Source of the DNA: Peptoniphilus ovalis | Lineage (GTDB): Bacteria; Bacillota; Clostridia; Tissierellales; Peptoniphilaceae | Direction of reading: 5' to 3' | Assembly: GCF_018919265.1 (NCBI RefSeq) | Contig: NZ_JAHLQO010000001.1 | Span: 186,001-250,000, forward strand | DNA: 64,000 nucleotides | Shown: in pieces, positions 1-9,547 of the stretch | How positions within the stretch are numbered: position 1 is the first letter of the stretch | Layout of the letters: each line of letters starts with the position of its first letter | The notes under the pieces: generated by a model | Database searches by the model: none | Seen by the model: only the letters and a program-made list of their open reading frames with translations | What the model was told of the DNA's origin: nothing | Program-made: the position numbers and the translations under genes

Positions 1-920
1 GAAATTGGTCTTGCGATAAATAACATAAATAGCATAACTATTAGCCCAACTGGAAGTGCTTTTAAAATCATATTCACATCAGATAAAAGTCCCAATAGGA
101 AGAACATTGCTATTTGAAAGATTGATGAAAGTCCGTCGTAGAAAAATACAACATCTCTTTTCTTTTCAAATTCGTGATTTCCTATGTAGATTCCAAGAAT
201 GTAAAGTGCAAGGAAACCATTACCTCCCAGTGTTGATGTTATTGAATATGTCCCAAGCATAATAGTTGCTATAAATACTGAAAATAATCCGTCATCATCA
301 AGGGATAAAATTTCTATTATCTTGAAAAATATTATTCCAAGTAAAAATCCTGCCGAAATTCCTATTACTACCTGCTTTAATACAAGTACTGGAACAGAAA
401 TATCAGTGCCCATAATAAGCGATAAGAAAACCATTGTCATAGTATAAGCAGTAGGGTCGTTGGAACCACTTTCAATTTCAAGAAGTGGTGCTGTGGAATA
501 TTTTAAGTTTAAATTTTTTGAAACTAGTATTCCCGATACAGATGCATAATCAGTTGATGCAACAACTGAACCAAGTAGCATTGATTCTAATAGGCTAAAT
601 TTTAAAATAAAATAGCAAAATCCTCCAGTTATAAACGCAGTTAGCACAACTCCAAGTGATGCCAAAACTATTGCCTCTTTGGCAGTAGGCTTTGCCATAT
701 TCCAATTTGTACCAAATCCGCCGTAAAACATAATAATCATAAGTGCAACTGTTGCGATTTGTTCTGCTATGTGAAAATCATTAAAATTTATTCCCATAGC
801 TGAAAATACTACTCCCAAAAATAAGAATAATAACAGCGATGGAAGTCCTGATCTATTAGATACATTTGTTGCTATAATTGCTAAAAATAATACCACTGTA
901 ATAATTAATAAATTCATGCT
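1..920 (-). CDS. Cation:proton antiporter, NhaP/CvrA type (3' part cut by window)
   Basis: Reading the minus strand from the ATG at 920 gives about 306 residues of a polytopic membrane protein with no stop before the window edge, so the C-terminus is missing. It begins MNLLIITVVLFLAIIATNVS and shows about nine hydrophobic helices. The segment around residues 75-85 (MFYGGFGTNW) and the acidic SVVASTDYASV and EIESGSNDPTAYTMT motifs near residues 125-165 are typical of CPA1 antiporters, where the Asp and Asn-Asp residues carry cation and proton. A GGAGGAAAG ribosome site lies just before the ATG. The likely role is K+ or Na+ export in exchange for protons at the cell membrane. The ion is not decidable from this part. 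Confidence 0.85.
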
Positions 921-946
921 TTCCTCCAATCCTATTTATTTTTAAA

Positions 947-976
947 AAAAAGAGCCGCAAGTAGCTGCAGCTCCTT
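947..976 (-). terminator. Rho-independent terminator of the 4430-1012 gene cluster
   Basis: On the minus strand GAGC-GCAG pairs with its complement around a short loop and is followed by eight T. It lies after the small membrane gene and before the antiporter, so the antiporter probably has its own promoter. Confidence 0.75.
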
Positions 977-1011
977 TAAACAATTATATCATACTTTTTA
1001 AATATAAATCA

Positions 1012-1293
1012 CTAAATTCTATTTGCTGATCTAAAAACAACAAAAAGTACAGACATTAATGCATAAAAAATTAATAAAACTACAATAAGAGATTTGTTCT
1101 TATCAATGATTGCCATTATTAGAGAAAGTACTGCCACTAAAATTATTAAAACAATTTGGATTTGTCTTAAATAAAGATTAATTGAGCCCTCACTTGTCTT
1201 AATATATTGATTTGCAAGAACTGTAATCATTATAAGTGTGACAATTCCAATTATAACTTTTTCTAAAATCTTCTTTATCTTTTCTTTATTCAT
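1012..1293 (-). CDS. Small membrane protein, three TM segments
   Basis: This is a 93-residue protein with hydrophobic stretches at about residues 12-28, 44-60 and 68-86 and a Lys-rich start. I do not recognise a family. Its ATG overlaps the end of the aminotransferase gene by 4 nt, so it is probably translationally coupled to it and cotranscribed. A terminator follows at 947-976. Confidence 0.7.
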   Translation of the reverse strand: MNKEKIKKILEKVIIGIVTLIMITVLANQYIKTSEGSINLYLRQIQIVLIILVAVLSLIMAIIDKNKSLIVVLLIFYALMSVLFVVFRSANRI

Positions 1294-2480
1294 AGGCTAT
1301 TATACGCCTCTAATCCAAGTCTTAAAATTTTCATACTTCTTCTTATGGCATCTTCATTTAATACAAAGGCAATTCTAACCATTTGCTTGCCATCTTCAGC
1401 GTCTTTAAAAAATCCACTTGCCGGCGCAAACATTACAGTTTCTCCATCTACGTCAAACTCTTCTAAAATCCATTTTGCAAACTTTTCAGTATCATCAACT
1501 GGAAGCTTTGGCATTACATAAAAGGCTCCCTTTGGTTTTTTTACAGTGACACCAGGGATTGCTATTAATTCTTCGTAGATTACATCTCTTCTTCTTTGAT
1601 ATTCTTTGTTTACAGTTTCAAAGTAATCTTTGTCTATTCCGTAAAGTTTTGAAGCTGCAAGTTGTTCAATAGTAGGAGCTGCAAGTCTACAGTTGCATAA
1701 TTTATTAATTCCATCTAAAAATTCTTTATTCTTTGATGCCACAGATCCAACTCTTGCACCACAAGCTCCAAATCTCTTTGAGATTGAATCGATTAAAATT
1801 AAATTTTCTTCAATTCCATCGATTTCTCCAAAAGAAGTGTAGTCGTTGTCGTCATAGATAAATTCTCTATAAACTTCATCTGCCACAATGTATAGATTGT
1901 GTCTTTTTGCAACATTCACAATTCTTTCGATTTCTTCTCTTGAATAAAGAGCTCCCGTTGGATTTGTAGGATTAGAAAGAAGTATTGCTACTGTATTATC
2001 AAGCACACAATTTTCTATTGCGTCTTCTTCAGGAATTGCAAACCCCTTATCTGGATCAGTAGGAAATGCAGATATTTCTATGTCTAGTTGTTCAAAAATT
2101 GTGCTGTAATTTGTATAAAATGGATTAGTTGTAAGAACAGTATCTCCATCATCTGCTATTGTTTGAAATGTAAACATCAGTGCTTCACTTGCGCCCATTG
2201 TGATATAAATATCTTCTGGTTCAAAGTTTATATTTCTATTTTTATAGTATTTTGAAGTTGCTTCTCTTAACTCTGGCATTCCAGCTGAAGGAGCATAAGG
2301 AAGTGGTCCTCTTTCTAAATTTTCAAAAGTTTCGTAATATTCATCTGGTACTGGAACATCAGGAGCTCCAATATTTAGATGATAAATTTTCTTTCCAGCT
2401 TTTACTGCCCTGTCTGCGTAAGGAGATAATGATCTCACTGCAGAATAATGTACATTTTCTATTCTTTTTGATAATTTCAT
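1290..2480 (-). CDS. PLP-dependent aminotransferase, class I/II (aspartate aminotransferase-like)
   Basis: This 396-residue fold-type I aminotransferase transfers an amino group between an amino acid and a 2-oxo acid in the cytoplasm, probably with an aspartate or aromatic donor. Visible signatures are YAPSAGMPELREA near residue 65, LLSNPTNPTGALYS near 170, VADEVYREF near 205 and the Schiff-base lysine in SISKRFGACGARVGS near 235. The conserved Arg that binds the substrate carboxylate lies in MVRIAFV near 370. The reading frame stays open upstream, but GGAGG lies 10 nt before the ATG at 2480, so that start is preferred to the one at 2501. The substrate cannot be read from sequence alone. Confidence 0.9.
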   Translation of the reverse strand: MKLSKRIENVHYSAVRSLSPYADRAVKAGKKIYHLNIGAPDVPVPDEYYETFENLERGPLPYAPSAGMPELREATSKYYKNRNINFEPEDIYITMGASEALMFTFQTIADDGDTVLTTNPFYTNYSTIFEQLDIEISAFPTDPDKGFAIPEEDAIENCVLDNTVAILLSNPTNPTGALYSREEIERIVNVAKRHNLYIVADEVYREFIYDDNDYTSFGEIDGIEENLILIDSISKRFGACGARVGSVASKNKEFLDGINKLCNCRLAAPTIEQLAASKLYGIDKDYFETVNKEYQRRRDVIYEELIAIPGVTVKKPKGAFYVMPKLPVDDTEKFAKWILEEFDVDGETVMFAPASGFFKDAEDGKQMVRIAFVLNEDAIRRSMKILRLGLEAYNSL

Positions 2481-2482
2481 CT

Positions 2483-3445
2483 TTATTTTTCCTCCTGCCA
2501 TCTCAAATCTGGACCAAAAAATCTGACTGGCACAAATTTTTGAAATACTCTCGAAAAAACTCTGTCGGTATAAGTTATAGAAAGTTCCTTAGGTGATAAA
2601 TTCGTTGAAATTAATGTCTTCTTACCCCTTAAAAGTCTTGTGTTAATGATGTTAAAAATCTCAGAATTAGTAAAAGCATTGGTCATTTCTATTCCAAGAT
2701 CGTCTACAATTAATAAATCTGCTTCGAAGAATAAATTATACTTTTCAGTTTTTTCATTTCTAAACTTTCTGTCTTCAATTGTCTTTAAAATCTCATAAGC
2801 TGTCTGATAAATTACAATTGCATCAGTTTTTATTATCTCCTTTGCAATACAGTTAAGTAAAAATGTCTTGCCTTGACCAGTTGGACCCCAAAAAATTAGA
2901 TTTACATCATTTTTTTCATCAAAGGTATTGATGAAATTTCTAGCAATAGTCAAAATCCCTCTCATATTTTCTCTAGGCGAAAGTCCAAACTTTTCATAAG
3001 TCTTTTCTGAAAAAACATTTAAATCAAAGGTATCAAAATTTTCTTTTTCAAGCATATAAGAAATTGAGCTCATATCGTAGAGTTCTTCTACAATTAGCTT
3101 TTGCATGCAGTGACACTTCTTGCCATTAAAGACACCAGTATCATGACAATCACTACAAGTGTAAATTTCCTCTAGATAATCTTTAGGATACCCATTTTTT
3201 GTGAGAATCTCATCTTTTTTTTGCTTTAAATTGTAAATTTCTTGAGAATCTTTTATAGTTTTATCTGAGTCAGGATTTTTGATTTGATAAATTGCAGCTT
3301 TTATCCCAATATTTTTTATCAAGGCGTCAATTTCTCGCATTTCTGGAATTTTCTTATAGACTTCTTCAACTCTTCTCTCGTGAATTTCTTCATTTTTTCG
3401 TCTATTATTTTCGTAATAATTGCTAATTTTAGTCCTCAGTTCCAT
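2483..3445 (-). CDS. dnaI: Primosomal protein DnaI (DnaC-like helicase loader ATPase)
   Basis: This 320-residue AAA+ ATPase loads the replicative helicase. The N-terminal third carries a zinc-binding pattern (CSDCHDTGVFNGKKCHC near residues 95-113) typical of DnaI. The ATPase part has Walker A WGPTGQGKTFLLNC near residue 187 and Walker B LLIVDDLGIE near 243, followed by the Arg-rich sensor region RLLRGKKTLISTN. The start is set at ATG 3445 because AGGTG lies 6 nt upstream. An earlier GTG at 3454 would sit inside that site. It overlaps the DnaD-domain gene by 17 nt, a normal pairing of loader subunits. Confidence 0.92.
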   Translation of the reverse strand: MELRTKISNYYENNRRKNEEIHERRVEEVYKKIPEMREIDALIKNIGIKAAIYQIKNPDSDKTIKDSQEIYNLKQKKDEILTKNGYPKDYLEEIYTCSDCHDTGVFNGKKCHCMQKLIVEELYDMSSISYMLEKENFDTFDLNVFSEKTYEKFGLSPRENMRGILTIARNFINTFDEKNDVNLIFWGPTGQGKTFLLNCIAKEIIKTDAIVIYQTAYEILKTIEDRKFRNEKTEKYNLFFEADLLIVDDLGIEMTNAFTNSEIFNIINTRLLRGKKTLISTNLSPKELSITYTDRVFSRVFQKFVPVRFFGPDLRWQEEK

Positions 3446-4430
3446 AATCAACACCTAATTTTTTAAAGCCTTCTCTTTGCTTTCTCATGGCAACATCTTC
3501 AAGCTCTTCCTCAGAGAAGTTATCTGTAATTTGCTTGAAATTGTGAAAGGCTGTTGGTTTTCTAACTTTTTTCTTTTTGTCTTTTTCTTCTATATCTTCG
3601 ACTTTTTCAATGCCAAGTCTTTTCCATTCTTTTAAAATTGCATCTACATAAGCCACATTTGGATTTTGAATTCTAGAAGTTCTGTTGCAAGCTGCAAGAA
3701 TTACATCATTTGGAAGATTGTATTCTTCAAACCAAGAATTCACCATATTAAGATCTGCTTGTGAGAAACTCTTTTCCATTCCAATATATCTTTTGACTTT
3801 TTTGTATCTCAAGTATCTAATGTCATTTGCCAGATAAGATTTCTCAACATCTTCCATAGTTCTAATATTATTTTTAGACCAGTTCCTAACAACTTTTTCC
3901 ACATAATTTACGGAATAAACATTTTTTATTTCAGTGGTATAAAAAAATGCCTCTTCAATTAAATCAACTGGCATATTGTAAACTGTAATCCAATTAATAA
4001 TATCTATTTTTTTCATTGGGGCGATGGGCTCGCGCATTAAGAATTCAGCCCTTGTTAATAGATTTGCGTATTCTTTATTTTCAACTAACTTTGAGTAGGA
4101 TTTCTCTTCTTTTCTATCTTCTTTTAAGTTGTAGACATTTTGAATATAAAGCTCCTTTAAATTTATAAACTCAATATTTTCTGCCTCTATTTTTACAATA
4201 CCCATTTTTTGCCAGTATTCCCAAGCTCTTTTTACATCTGTTTCTAAAATTCCAAGAAAATCTGCAATAGTTCTATCGTCTATGTCCTCTTTTTTTTCCT
4301 TGGCAAATTTTAATCCCAATATATAAACTTTTACAAATTCTCCATTGGCACTTGGCATAAAATCATTTATAAAAATATTTTCGATGCTAGTTTCGCCTAG
4401 GTCGTATTTATTATTTTCAAGTAAAAACAT
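3429..4430 (-). CDS. DnaD/DnaB-domain replication initiation protein
   Basis: This 333-residue protein works with DnaI to load helicase at origins and restart sites. It has an N-terminal winged-helix-like part (about 20-90, ending AWEYWQKMGIVKIE) and two DnaB_2/DnaD repeats. The second shows the family signature SQADLNMVNSWFEEY followed by YVDAILKEWKRLGI near residues 215-275. The C-terminal tail is Lys/Glu-rich. The gene leads the cluster 4430 to 1012 and overlaps dnaI. It could be named dnaB in the Bacillus sense or dnaD; I leave the symbol blank. Confidence 0.88.
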   Translation of the reverse strand: MFLLENNKYDLGETSIENIFINDFMPSANGEFVKVYILGLKFAKEKKEDIDDRTIADFLGILETDVKRAWEYWQKMGIVKIEAENIEFINLKELYIQNVYNLKEDRKEEKSYSKLVENKEYANLLTRAEFLMREPIAPMKKIDIINWITVYNMPVDLIEEAFFYTTEIKNVYSVNYVEKVVRNWSKNNIRTMEDVEKSYLANDIRYLRYKKVKRYIGMEKSFSQADLNMVNSWFEEYNLPNDVILAACNRTSRIQNPNVAYVDAILKEWKRLGIEKVEDIEEKDKKKKVRKPTAFHNFKQITDNFSEEELEDVAMRKQREGFKKLGVDYGTED

Positions 4431-4444
4431 AACACATTCTCTTT

Positions 4445-5005
4445 CTAAAGCTTTTTTTCCATTTTATAAACATAGAAAAAAGTTCTGTTTAACATTCTCT
4501 TAAAGCTATCTCTATTATTGTAAAAATCTGCATTTCTTTCGTCGTATTCGCCATTATTAAATTTCATAACAAATTTATATTTTATTTTAAAGCCAAGCTT
4601 TTTATAAACTTTAAGCGCCCTATTGTTATAAAGCGCGACGTTTAAATAAATTATTTTAAAATTTTCATCTCTTAGATAATCTAGAAATTTTTCTAAAATC
4701 AAGCTACCCAATCCATGATCTATGTATTTAGGATCCATGGCGATTCCTATAGTTGCAGTTTTTAAAATTTTATTTATATTTTTAAGTGACATATATCCAA
4801 TTGGAGATTCTTTATAAATTATTGCATAATATTCTGTAAAGGGAACTTCTGTCTTCCACTTATACCAATTTTTTATATCTTCTTCAGTTTCCTCCATGAA
4901 ATTATAATCATAAAAGAGAACTGATTCGTGTTTTTTCCAATTTTTAAATGTATATACGTCCTCAAGTCTTAGTTTTCTAAAATAAAGGTCAGATATATTT
5001 TTCAT
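4445..5005 (-). CDS. GNAT family N-acetyltransferase
   Basis: This 186-residue protein is likely to transfer an acetyl group from acetyl-CoA to an amine. The fold signatures are present: YYAIIYKESPIGYMSLKNI (beta strands), IGIAMDPKYIDHGLGSLIL near residues 92-110 containing the CoA-loop pattern, and NVALYNNRALKVYKKLGFK near 130-150. GGAGG lies 5 nt before ATG 5005, which is preferred over the upstream TTG at 5020. The acceptor is unknown. A run of 14 bases separates it from the DnaD-domain gene. Confidence 0.88.
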   Translation of the reverse strand: MKNISDLYFRKLRLEDVYTFKNWKKHESVLFYDYNFMEETEEDIKNWYKWKTEVPFTEYYAIIYKESPIGYMSLKNINKILKTATIGIAMDPKYIDHGLGSLILEKFLDYLRDENFKIIYLNVALYNNRALKVYKKLGFKIKYKFVMKFNNGEYDERNADFYNNRDSFKRMLNRTFFYVYKMEKKL

Positions 5006-5188
5006 AAAAACCTCCGACAAATTAATTATATACTATTTTAACTTTTCTATAAAGAATATAGTAAATTTAATAAATTTTGATATCCTTCAAGAAAATATAA
5101 TTTTACTTTGTTTAATTTTTGTTAAAATATGTTAAAATAAAGTAAGGTTTAAAAATGAAAATTCTACAAAAAGTAACAAGGAGAGTTT

Positions 5189-5683
5189 ATGAGAAAAAAT
5201 AATAATTTAGACGAGATTGATATCGAAATCTTGCAACTTCTTAGTGAAAACGGCAGAATGAGCCATGAAGATATTTCAAAAAAACTTAATCTTACAAGAC
5301 CAGCTATCCACAGAAGAATTTACAAAATGGAAGACTCAGGATACATCAAGGGCTATAAAGTTTTAATAGATTGGCAAAAAATCGGCTATAATTTAGATAC
5401 CTATGTGCTTTGCAAGGTTAATACAAATGATTTTGAAAGATTGATTTCAGAAATTATGGAAATTAAAGATCCTAATTTCAAAATTTTTGAATGTTATAGA
5501 GTTACTGGCGATCATTGTGTAATGCTTCGCATTAAGACCATTAATACAGCAGATTTGACTAGATTTTATGATATGATATTAAGAATAGAAGGAATTGTTG
5601 ATACAAAGACACTTTTAATTTTATATTCAGAAAAAGGAAATGAAAAAATTTTCGAAAAGAGTGATGAGGATAATAATAAATAA
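5189..5683 (+). CDS. Lrp/AsnC family transcriptional regulator
   Basis: This 164-residue DNA-binding regulator has an N-terminal helix-turn-helix (LDEIDIEILQLLSENGRMSH through TRPAIHRRIYKMEDSGYIKGY, about residues 7-58) and a C-terminal RAM ligand domain with the usual ECYRVTGDHCVMLRI core near 110-125. Such proteins sense amino acids and oligomerise. AAGGAG precedes the ATG by 5 nt. It ends 14 nt before walR, so it may be cotranscribed with the wal operon, which is not the usual Bacillus arrangement. Confidence 0.92.
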   Translation: MRKNNNLDEIDIEILQLLSENGRMSHEDISKKLNLTRPAIHRRIYKMEDSGYIKGYKVLIDWQKIGYNLDTYVLCKVNTNDFERLISEIMEIKDPNFKIFECYRVTGDHCVMLRIKTINTADLTRFYDMILRIEGIVDTKTLLILYSEKGNEKIFEKSDEDNNK

Positions 5684-5697
5684 CAAAGGATGATTTT

Positions 5698-6402
5698 ATG
5701 GACGAGAAAATACTCGTAGTTGATGACGAGACCGCTATTTCTGATATTATTAAATATAATTTTGAAAAAGAAGGATATTTTATTGATACTGCAAATAATG
5801 GTGTTGAGGCAATTGGGCTCACTGAAAAAAATGACTACGACTTAATATTATTAGACATAATGATGCCAAAGCTAAATGGATTTGAAACTCTTCGTGAAAT
5901 CAGAAAAAATTCTGATATTCCAGTTATTATGCTAACTGCAAGAGAAGATGAAGTAGATAAAGTCCTAGGTCTTGAACTTGGTGCTGATGATTATGTAGTT
6001 AAACCCTTTTCAATGAGAGAGTTAATTGCTAGGGTTAAGGCTGTCCTTAGAAGATTTGATTCTAAAGAAAAGAAGGATGATGAAGAATCTACTTTAAAAA
6101 TTAAGGATTTAGAAATCGATTTAAATAAATACCAAGTAATTAAAAACGGAGAAGTAATTGAGCTCACACTTCGTGAGTTTGAACTTCTAAAGTTTTTAGC
6201 AAATTCTCCAGGCAAAGTTTTTTCAAGAGAAGAACTTCTTGAAGAAGTTTGGGAATATGAATATTACGGAGATATTAGAACAGTTGATGTAACTGTGAGA
6301 AGACTTCGTGAAAAAATCGAAGACGAAAGTGGCGATTTTAAATACATCAAAACTAAAAGAGGCGTTGGATATTTCTTTGGATCAGATGATGGTGAGAGTT
6401 AA
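5698..6402 (+). CDS. walR: Response regulator WalR (YycF)
   Basis: This 234-residue OmpR/PhoB-type regulator controls cell-wall hydrolase genes in Bacillota. The receiver domain (1-115) has the acidic pocket D9-D10, phosphoacceptor D53 in LILLDIMMPKLNG, and the switch Thr and Lys in MLTAREDE and DDYVVKPFS. The C-terminal winged helix (about 135-232) has the family motif LTLREFELLKFLA and DVTVRRLREKIE. The stop overlaps the walK start by one base (TAATG), so translation is coupled. Confidence 0.96.
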   Translation: MDEKILVVDDETAISDIIKYNFEKEGYFIDTANNGVEAIGLTEKNDYDLILLDIMMPKLNGFETLREIRKNSDIPVIMLTAREDEVDKVLGLELGADDYVVKPFSMRELIARVKAVLRRFDSKEKKDDEESTLKIKDLEIDLNKYQVIKNGEVIELTLREFELLKFLANSPGKVFSREELLEEVWEYEYYGDIRTVDVTVRRLREKIEDESGDFKYIKTKRGVGYFFGSDDGES

Positions 6403-8213
6403 TGTTTCATAGTATTAAATACAGATTTATTTTAATATATGTTGTTTTAGTTTTAATATCTATGTTTATAGCTTCAACTTTTATAGTTGATAGATTGGAA
6501 AAAGTTCAGATAGACACTGCAACTGACTCTATGAATAAAACCATGGATACTCTTACCACAACTATCTCTGCACTTTTTAAAGAAGATGCAAACAATACAA
6601 ATAAAGATGTTAATACACTGCCCCAGCTTGACGAAACGCTCAAAGACTGGGGTATTTCCAGTGATGAATCAGTTTATATTATTTCAACTGGAGATAATCC
6701 CGTAGTTCTTGCAAGTACTAAAAATATTGAAGGGCGAGATATAAAATCAGCTTACAATATAAAATCACTTGAACCTAAACTAATTATGGATGGAGTTTCT
6801 GGAAAAGTCAGAGATAAAATTGTCTCATATGATAATGAATATAGAGTTGAAAAACACATTGTAAGACCTATTTTATCTCCTGAAGGAAGAATTTTTTGCA
6901 TAATTTATATGACAAGAGATCTTAATTCAATTTATTCAGTAATTGAAGATTCAAAAGTAATTATAACTTATGCGACTTTAATTTCACTAATAATCACATC
7001 AATTCTTGGATATTTTATTGCAAATTCCATAGCAGGTCCTATTACGCTTTTAACTAGAAAGGCAAGACAAATGGCAAAGGGTAATTTCAATCAAAGAGTG
7101 GATGTTAAAAGTGATGACGAAATTGGTCAGCTTGGTCTGATGTTTAACTTCCTTACTAAGGAACTTTCTGAAACAATTGAAAAAATGGACCTTGAAAGAT
7201 CAAAGCTTGATACAATTTTTAACTACATGGCTGAGGGCGTAATTGCAATAGATAAGAGCAATAAGCTAATACATGCAAATTCAGTTGCCAAGGGAATTTT
7301 AAATATTTCTGATAAGGATTTATTAAGAGAGATAAATCTAAATAGTATCAACCTTTCTAAGATTGACTACACTGAAGAAGAGAGTTTAAAGGGTGAAGAG
7401 CTTACAAAAATTGGGAATAAGTTCTACAAAGTTAAATACGCACCTTATAAATCTGATTTAAATATTAATTCAGGTCTAATTATTGTGCTTCAAGACATAG
7501 ATAAGGAGCACATGCTTGATATAATGCGTAAAGAATTTGTAGCAAATGTAAGCCACGAGCTTAAAACACCTATTACTACAATTAAATCATACACTGAAAC
7601 TCTTTTAGATGGAGAACTTGGAAACGACACTGAAAGAAAATTCTTAAAGGTAATTGAAAGAGAAAATTCTAGAATGTCTAGAATAGTGACAGATTTGTTA
7701 TCTCTATCTAATCTCGATTACAACAGAGAAAAATTAAACTTTTCAAAAATTGACACTTATGAGTTTATAGATGAAGCAATTGAATCTCAATCACTTCTTA
7801 TCACTCAAAAAAGACATAGAATTAAACTTGATATCGCCATGGACATTAACGATATTTATGCCGATAGAGATGGTGCCGACCAAGTTTTAAATAATATTAT
7901 TTCAAATGCTTGTAAATATACAGAAGAAGATGGAGAAATTTCCATAACTGCAAAAAATTCTGGCAATTTTGTTGAAATTGAAGTTAGAGACAATGGTATT
8001 GGAATTCCAAAGGAAGACCTTCCAAGAATTACTGAGAGATTTTACAGAGTTGAAAAGGGCAGAAGCCGTGAAATGGGCGGAACTGGTCTTGGGCTTTCTA
8101 TTGCAAATGAAATGATTAAAAGCTTCGGCGGAGATTTAAAATTAGATTCAGAACTTGGCAAATACACTTCAGTTACACTTTTATTCAAATCAGGTGATGA
8201 TGATGATGAATAG
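6402..8213 (+). CDS. walK: Sensor histidine kinase WalK (YycG)
   Basis: This 603-residue membrane kinase is the partner of WalR. In order it has a first TM segment (about 8-28), an extracellular PAS-like domain, a second TM (about 185-205), a HAMP domain (to about 260), an intracellular PAS domain (about 265-370), the phosphorylated His in FVANVSHELKTPITT near residue 388, and an ATPase domain with N box NNIISNACKYT, G1 VRDNGIGIP and G2 GGTGLGLSIA. This is the full domain set of the Bacillus protein. It is part of walRKHIJ. Confidence 0.96.
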   Translation: MFHSIKYRFILIYVVLVLISMFIASTFIVDRLEKVQIDTATDSMNKTMDTLTTTISALFKEDANNTNKDVNTLPQLDETLKDWGISSDESVYIISTGDNPVVLASTKNIEGRDIKSAYNIKSLEPKLIMDGVSGKVRDKIVSYDNEYRVEKHIVRPILSPEGRIFCIIYMTRDLNSIYSVIEDSKVIITYATLISLIITSILGYFIANSIAGPITLLTRKARQMAKGNFNQRVDVKSDDEIGQLGLMFNFLTKELSETIEKMDLERSKLDTIFNYMAEGVIAIDKSNKLIHANSVAKGILNISDKDLLREINLNSINLSKIDYTEEESLKGEELTKIGNKFYKVKYAPYKSDLNINSGLIIVLQDIDKEHMLDIMRKEFVANVSHELKTPITTIKSYTETLLDGELGNDTERKFLKVIERENSRMSRIVTDLLSLSNLDYNREKLNFSKIDTYEFIDEAIESQSLLITQKRHRIKLDIAMDINDIYADRDGADQVLNNIISNACKYTEEDGEISITAKNSGNFVEIEVRDNGIGIPKEDLPRITERFYRVEKGRSREMGGTGLGLSIANEMIKSFGGDLKLDSELGKYTSVTLLFKSGDDDDE

Positions 8214-9543
8214 AGTTAAAAAACATAGAGATATTTTTATAATAATATTCTTGATATTTCTTTTAATCTTTCAATCGAGAAATCTCTGGCTTTCCTTTGA
8301 CAGAAAACCTGAGTCGAGAAATGCTGTAAATGACGTATCTGAAATACTTGATGAAATCTTAATGCCGCAGAGAATTATCTCAAACTTTGGCAACAGAAAC
8401 CACTACATCTCTACAAATGTTTTGGACTTTTGGAAAGATTATGGAAATGATATCTCTAAGATTTTACAAGAAATAAATACAAAAAACCTAGAGGCAATTT
8501 CTCTTAAAGATTATTTAAATCTTCAAGATAAGGAGTCAATTATTTTTAAATTTAATTCTCCACTATCAGGTTCGATTTTTGTAAACTTTCTTGGCGATGA
8601 CTATGGAGAAAATAATGTAAATATAAGTGTGGATTCAATTTATATTTCAAAAGATGGAGAAATTTATCTTACTGGAGTTGGAAATTATTATAAAATTTTG
8701 GACCATAAGGTTGAATTTTCCATTGACGATATGCTTGCTGATGGTGAGAAATCTGGTATCAAGGCCATAAATTTTTATGAGGCTTATGGCATTGAAAAAG
8801 ATATTTATATACCAGTTGCATCTTACACAAGTGTTCAAAAAGTTTCCTACACTTCAGGACTTTTTAATCTCGATGAGAGAAGTAAATCAAATCTTGCAGA
8901 AAGATTTTTAGATACTCCAATTGACTACATCAGAGAAATTTCTGTTGCAGGTAAAAATACCTATGTCTACGAGGGCGAATATCTTTCAATTTCTGAAAAT
9001 GGATTCTTGGAATATTCTCTTGAATCAGAATTTAATGTACCTGAGAGAAATTTATACAAATCACTTAATAGAGCAGTGGAATTTATTGCACAAAAGACAG
9101 GCATAAGCAGTGGAATTTATCTTGAAAACACTGAACAAATTGAATTTAATGGAAGTCTTGGATATAGATTTTTCTTCAACTTAAAAGAAGGGCAAACTCC
9201 AATGATTTTGACATCAAGGGATCACAGTTTTATAGAAATCGATGTGTTCTCTGATTATGTAAAAAATTACAGAGAATTTTATATAAGAAAAGCAGACAAC
9301 CCAATATATGAAGAAGATGAAATTTATTTGGAATCTATTCACAAAATTTTAAAGAAAAATAAAAAAATCTTCTCCGACACACCAGTCATGGATATATTAA
9401 AAGAAATTGACAATTTATCAATAGTTTATCTCAGCTTTTCAAGCTTAGAATACGATGATTTGCTCCTAGTATATGAAATGGTCTACAAGGGCAACAAGTA
9501 TTATCTAAGTGTTGATGAAGGCAAAATTGTAATGGTAAGGTAA
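8197..9543 (+). CDS. walH: WalH (YycH), regulator of the WalK kinase
   Basis: About 449 residues: a single N-terminal TM helix (DIFIIIFLIFLLIFQ) followed by a long extracellular region matching the YycH architecture. In Bacillus, YycH and YycI bind the WalK TM region and restrain it. The start is ambiguous because four consecutive ATG codons (8197-8208) overlap the GATGATGATGATGAA end of walK; any of them is usable. The gene overlaps walK and is followed after 4 nt by walI. Confidence 0.9.
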   Translation: MMMMNRVKKHRDIFIIIFLIFLLIFQSRNLWLSFDRKPESRNAVNDVSEILDEILMPQRIISNFGNRNHYISTNVLDFWKDYGNDISKILQEINTKNLEAISLKDYLNLQDKESIIFKFNSPLSGSIFVNFLGDDYGENNVNISVDSIYISKDGEIYLTGVGNYYKILDHKVEFSIDDMLADGEKSGIKAINFYEAYGIEKDIYIPVASYTSVQKVSYTSGLFNLDERSKSNLAERFLDTPIDYIREISVAGKNTYVYEGEYLSISENGFLEYSLESEFNVPERNLYKSLNRAVEFIAQKTGISSGIYLENTEQIEFNGSLGYRFFFNLKEGQTPMILTSRDHSFIEIDVFSDYVKNYREFYIRKADNPIYEEDEIYLESIHKILKKNKKIFSDTPVMDILKEIDNLSIVYLSFSSLEYDDLLLVYEMVYKGNKYYLSVDEGKIVMVR

Positions 9544-9547
9544 TAAT

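Noticed and set aside
5041-5188. Promoter for the lrp-wal operon
   Set aside because: TTGTTT and TTAAAAT boxes exist about 18 nt apart, but the whole region is so AT-rich that they are not distinguishable from background.
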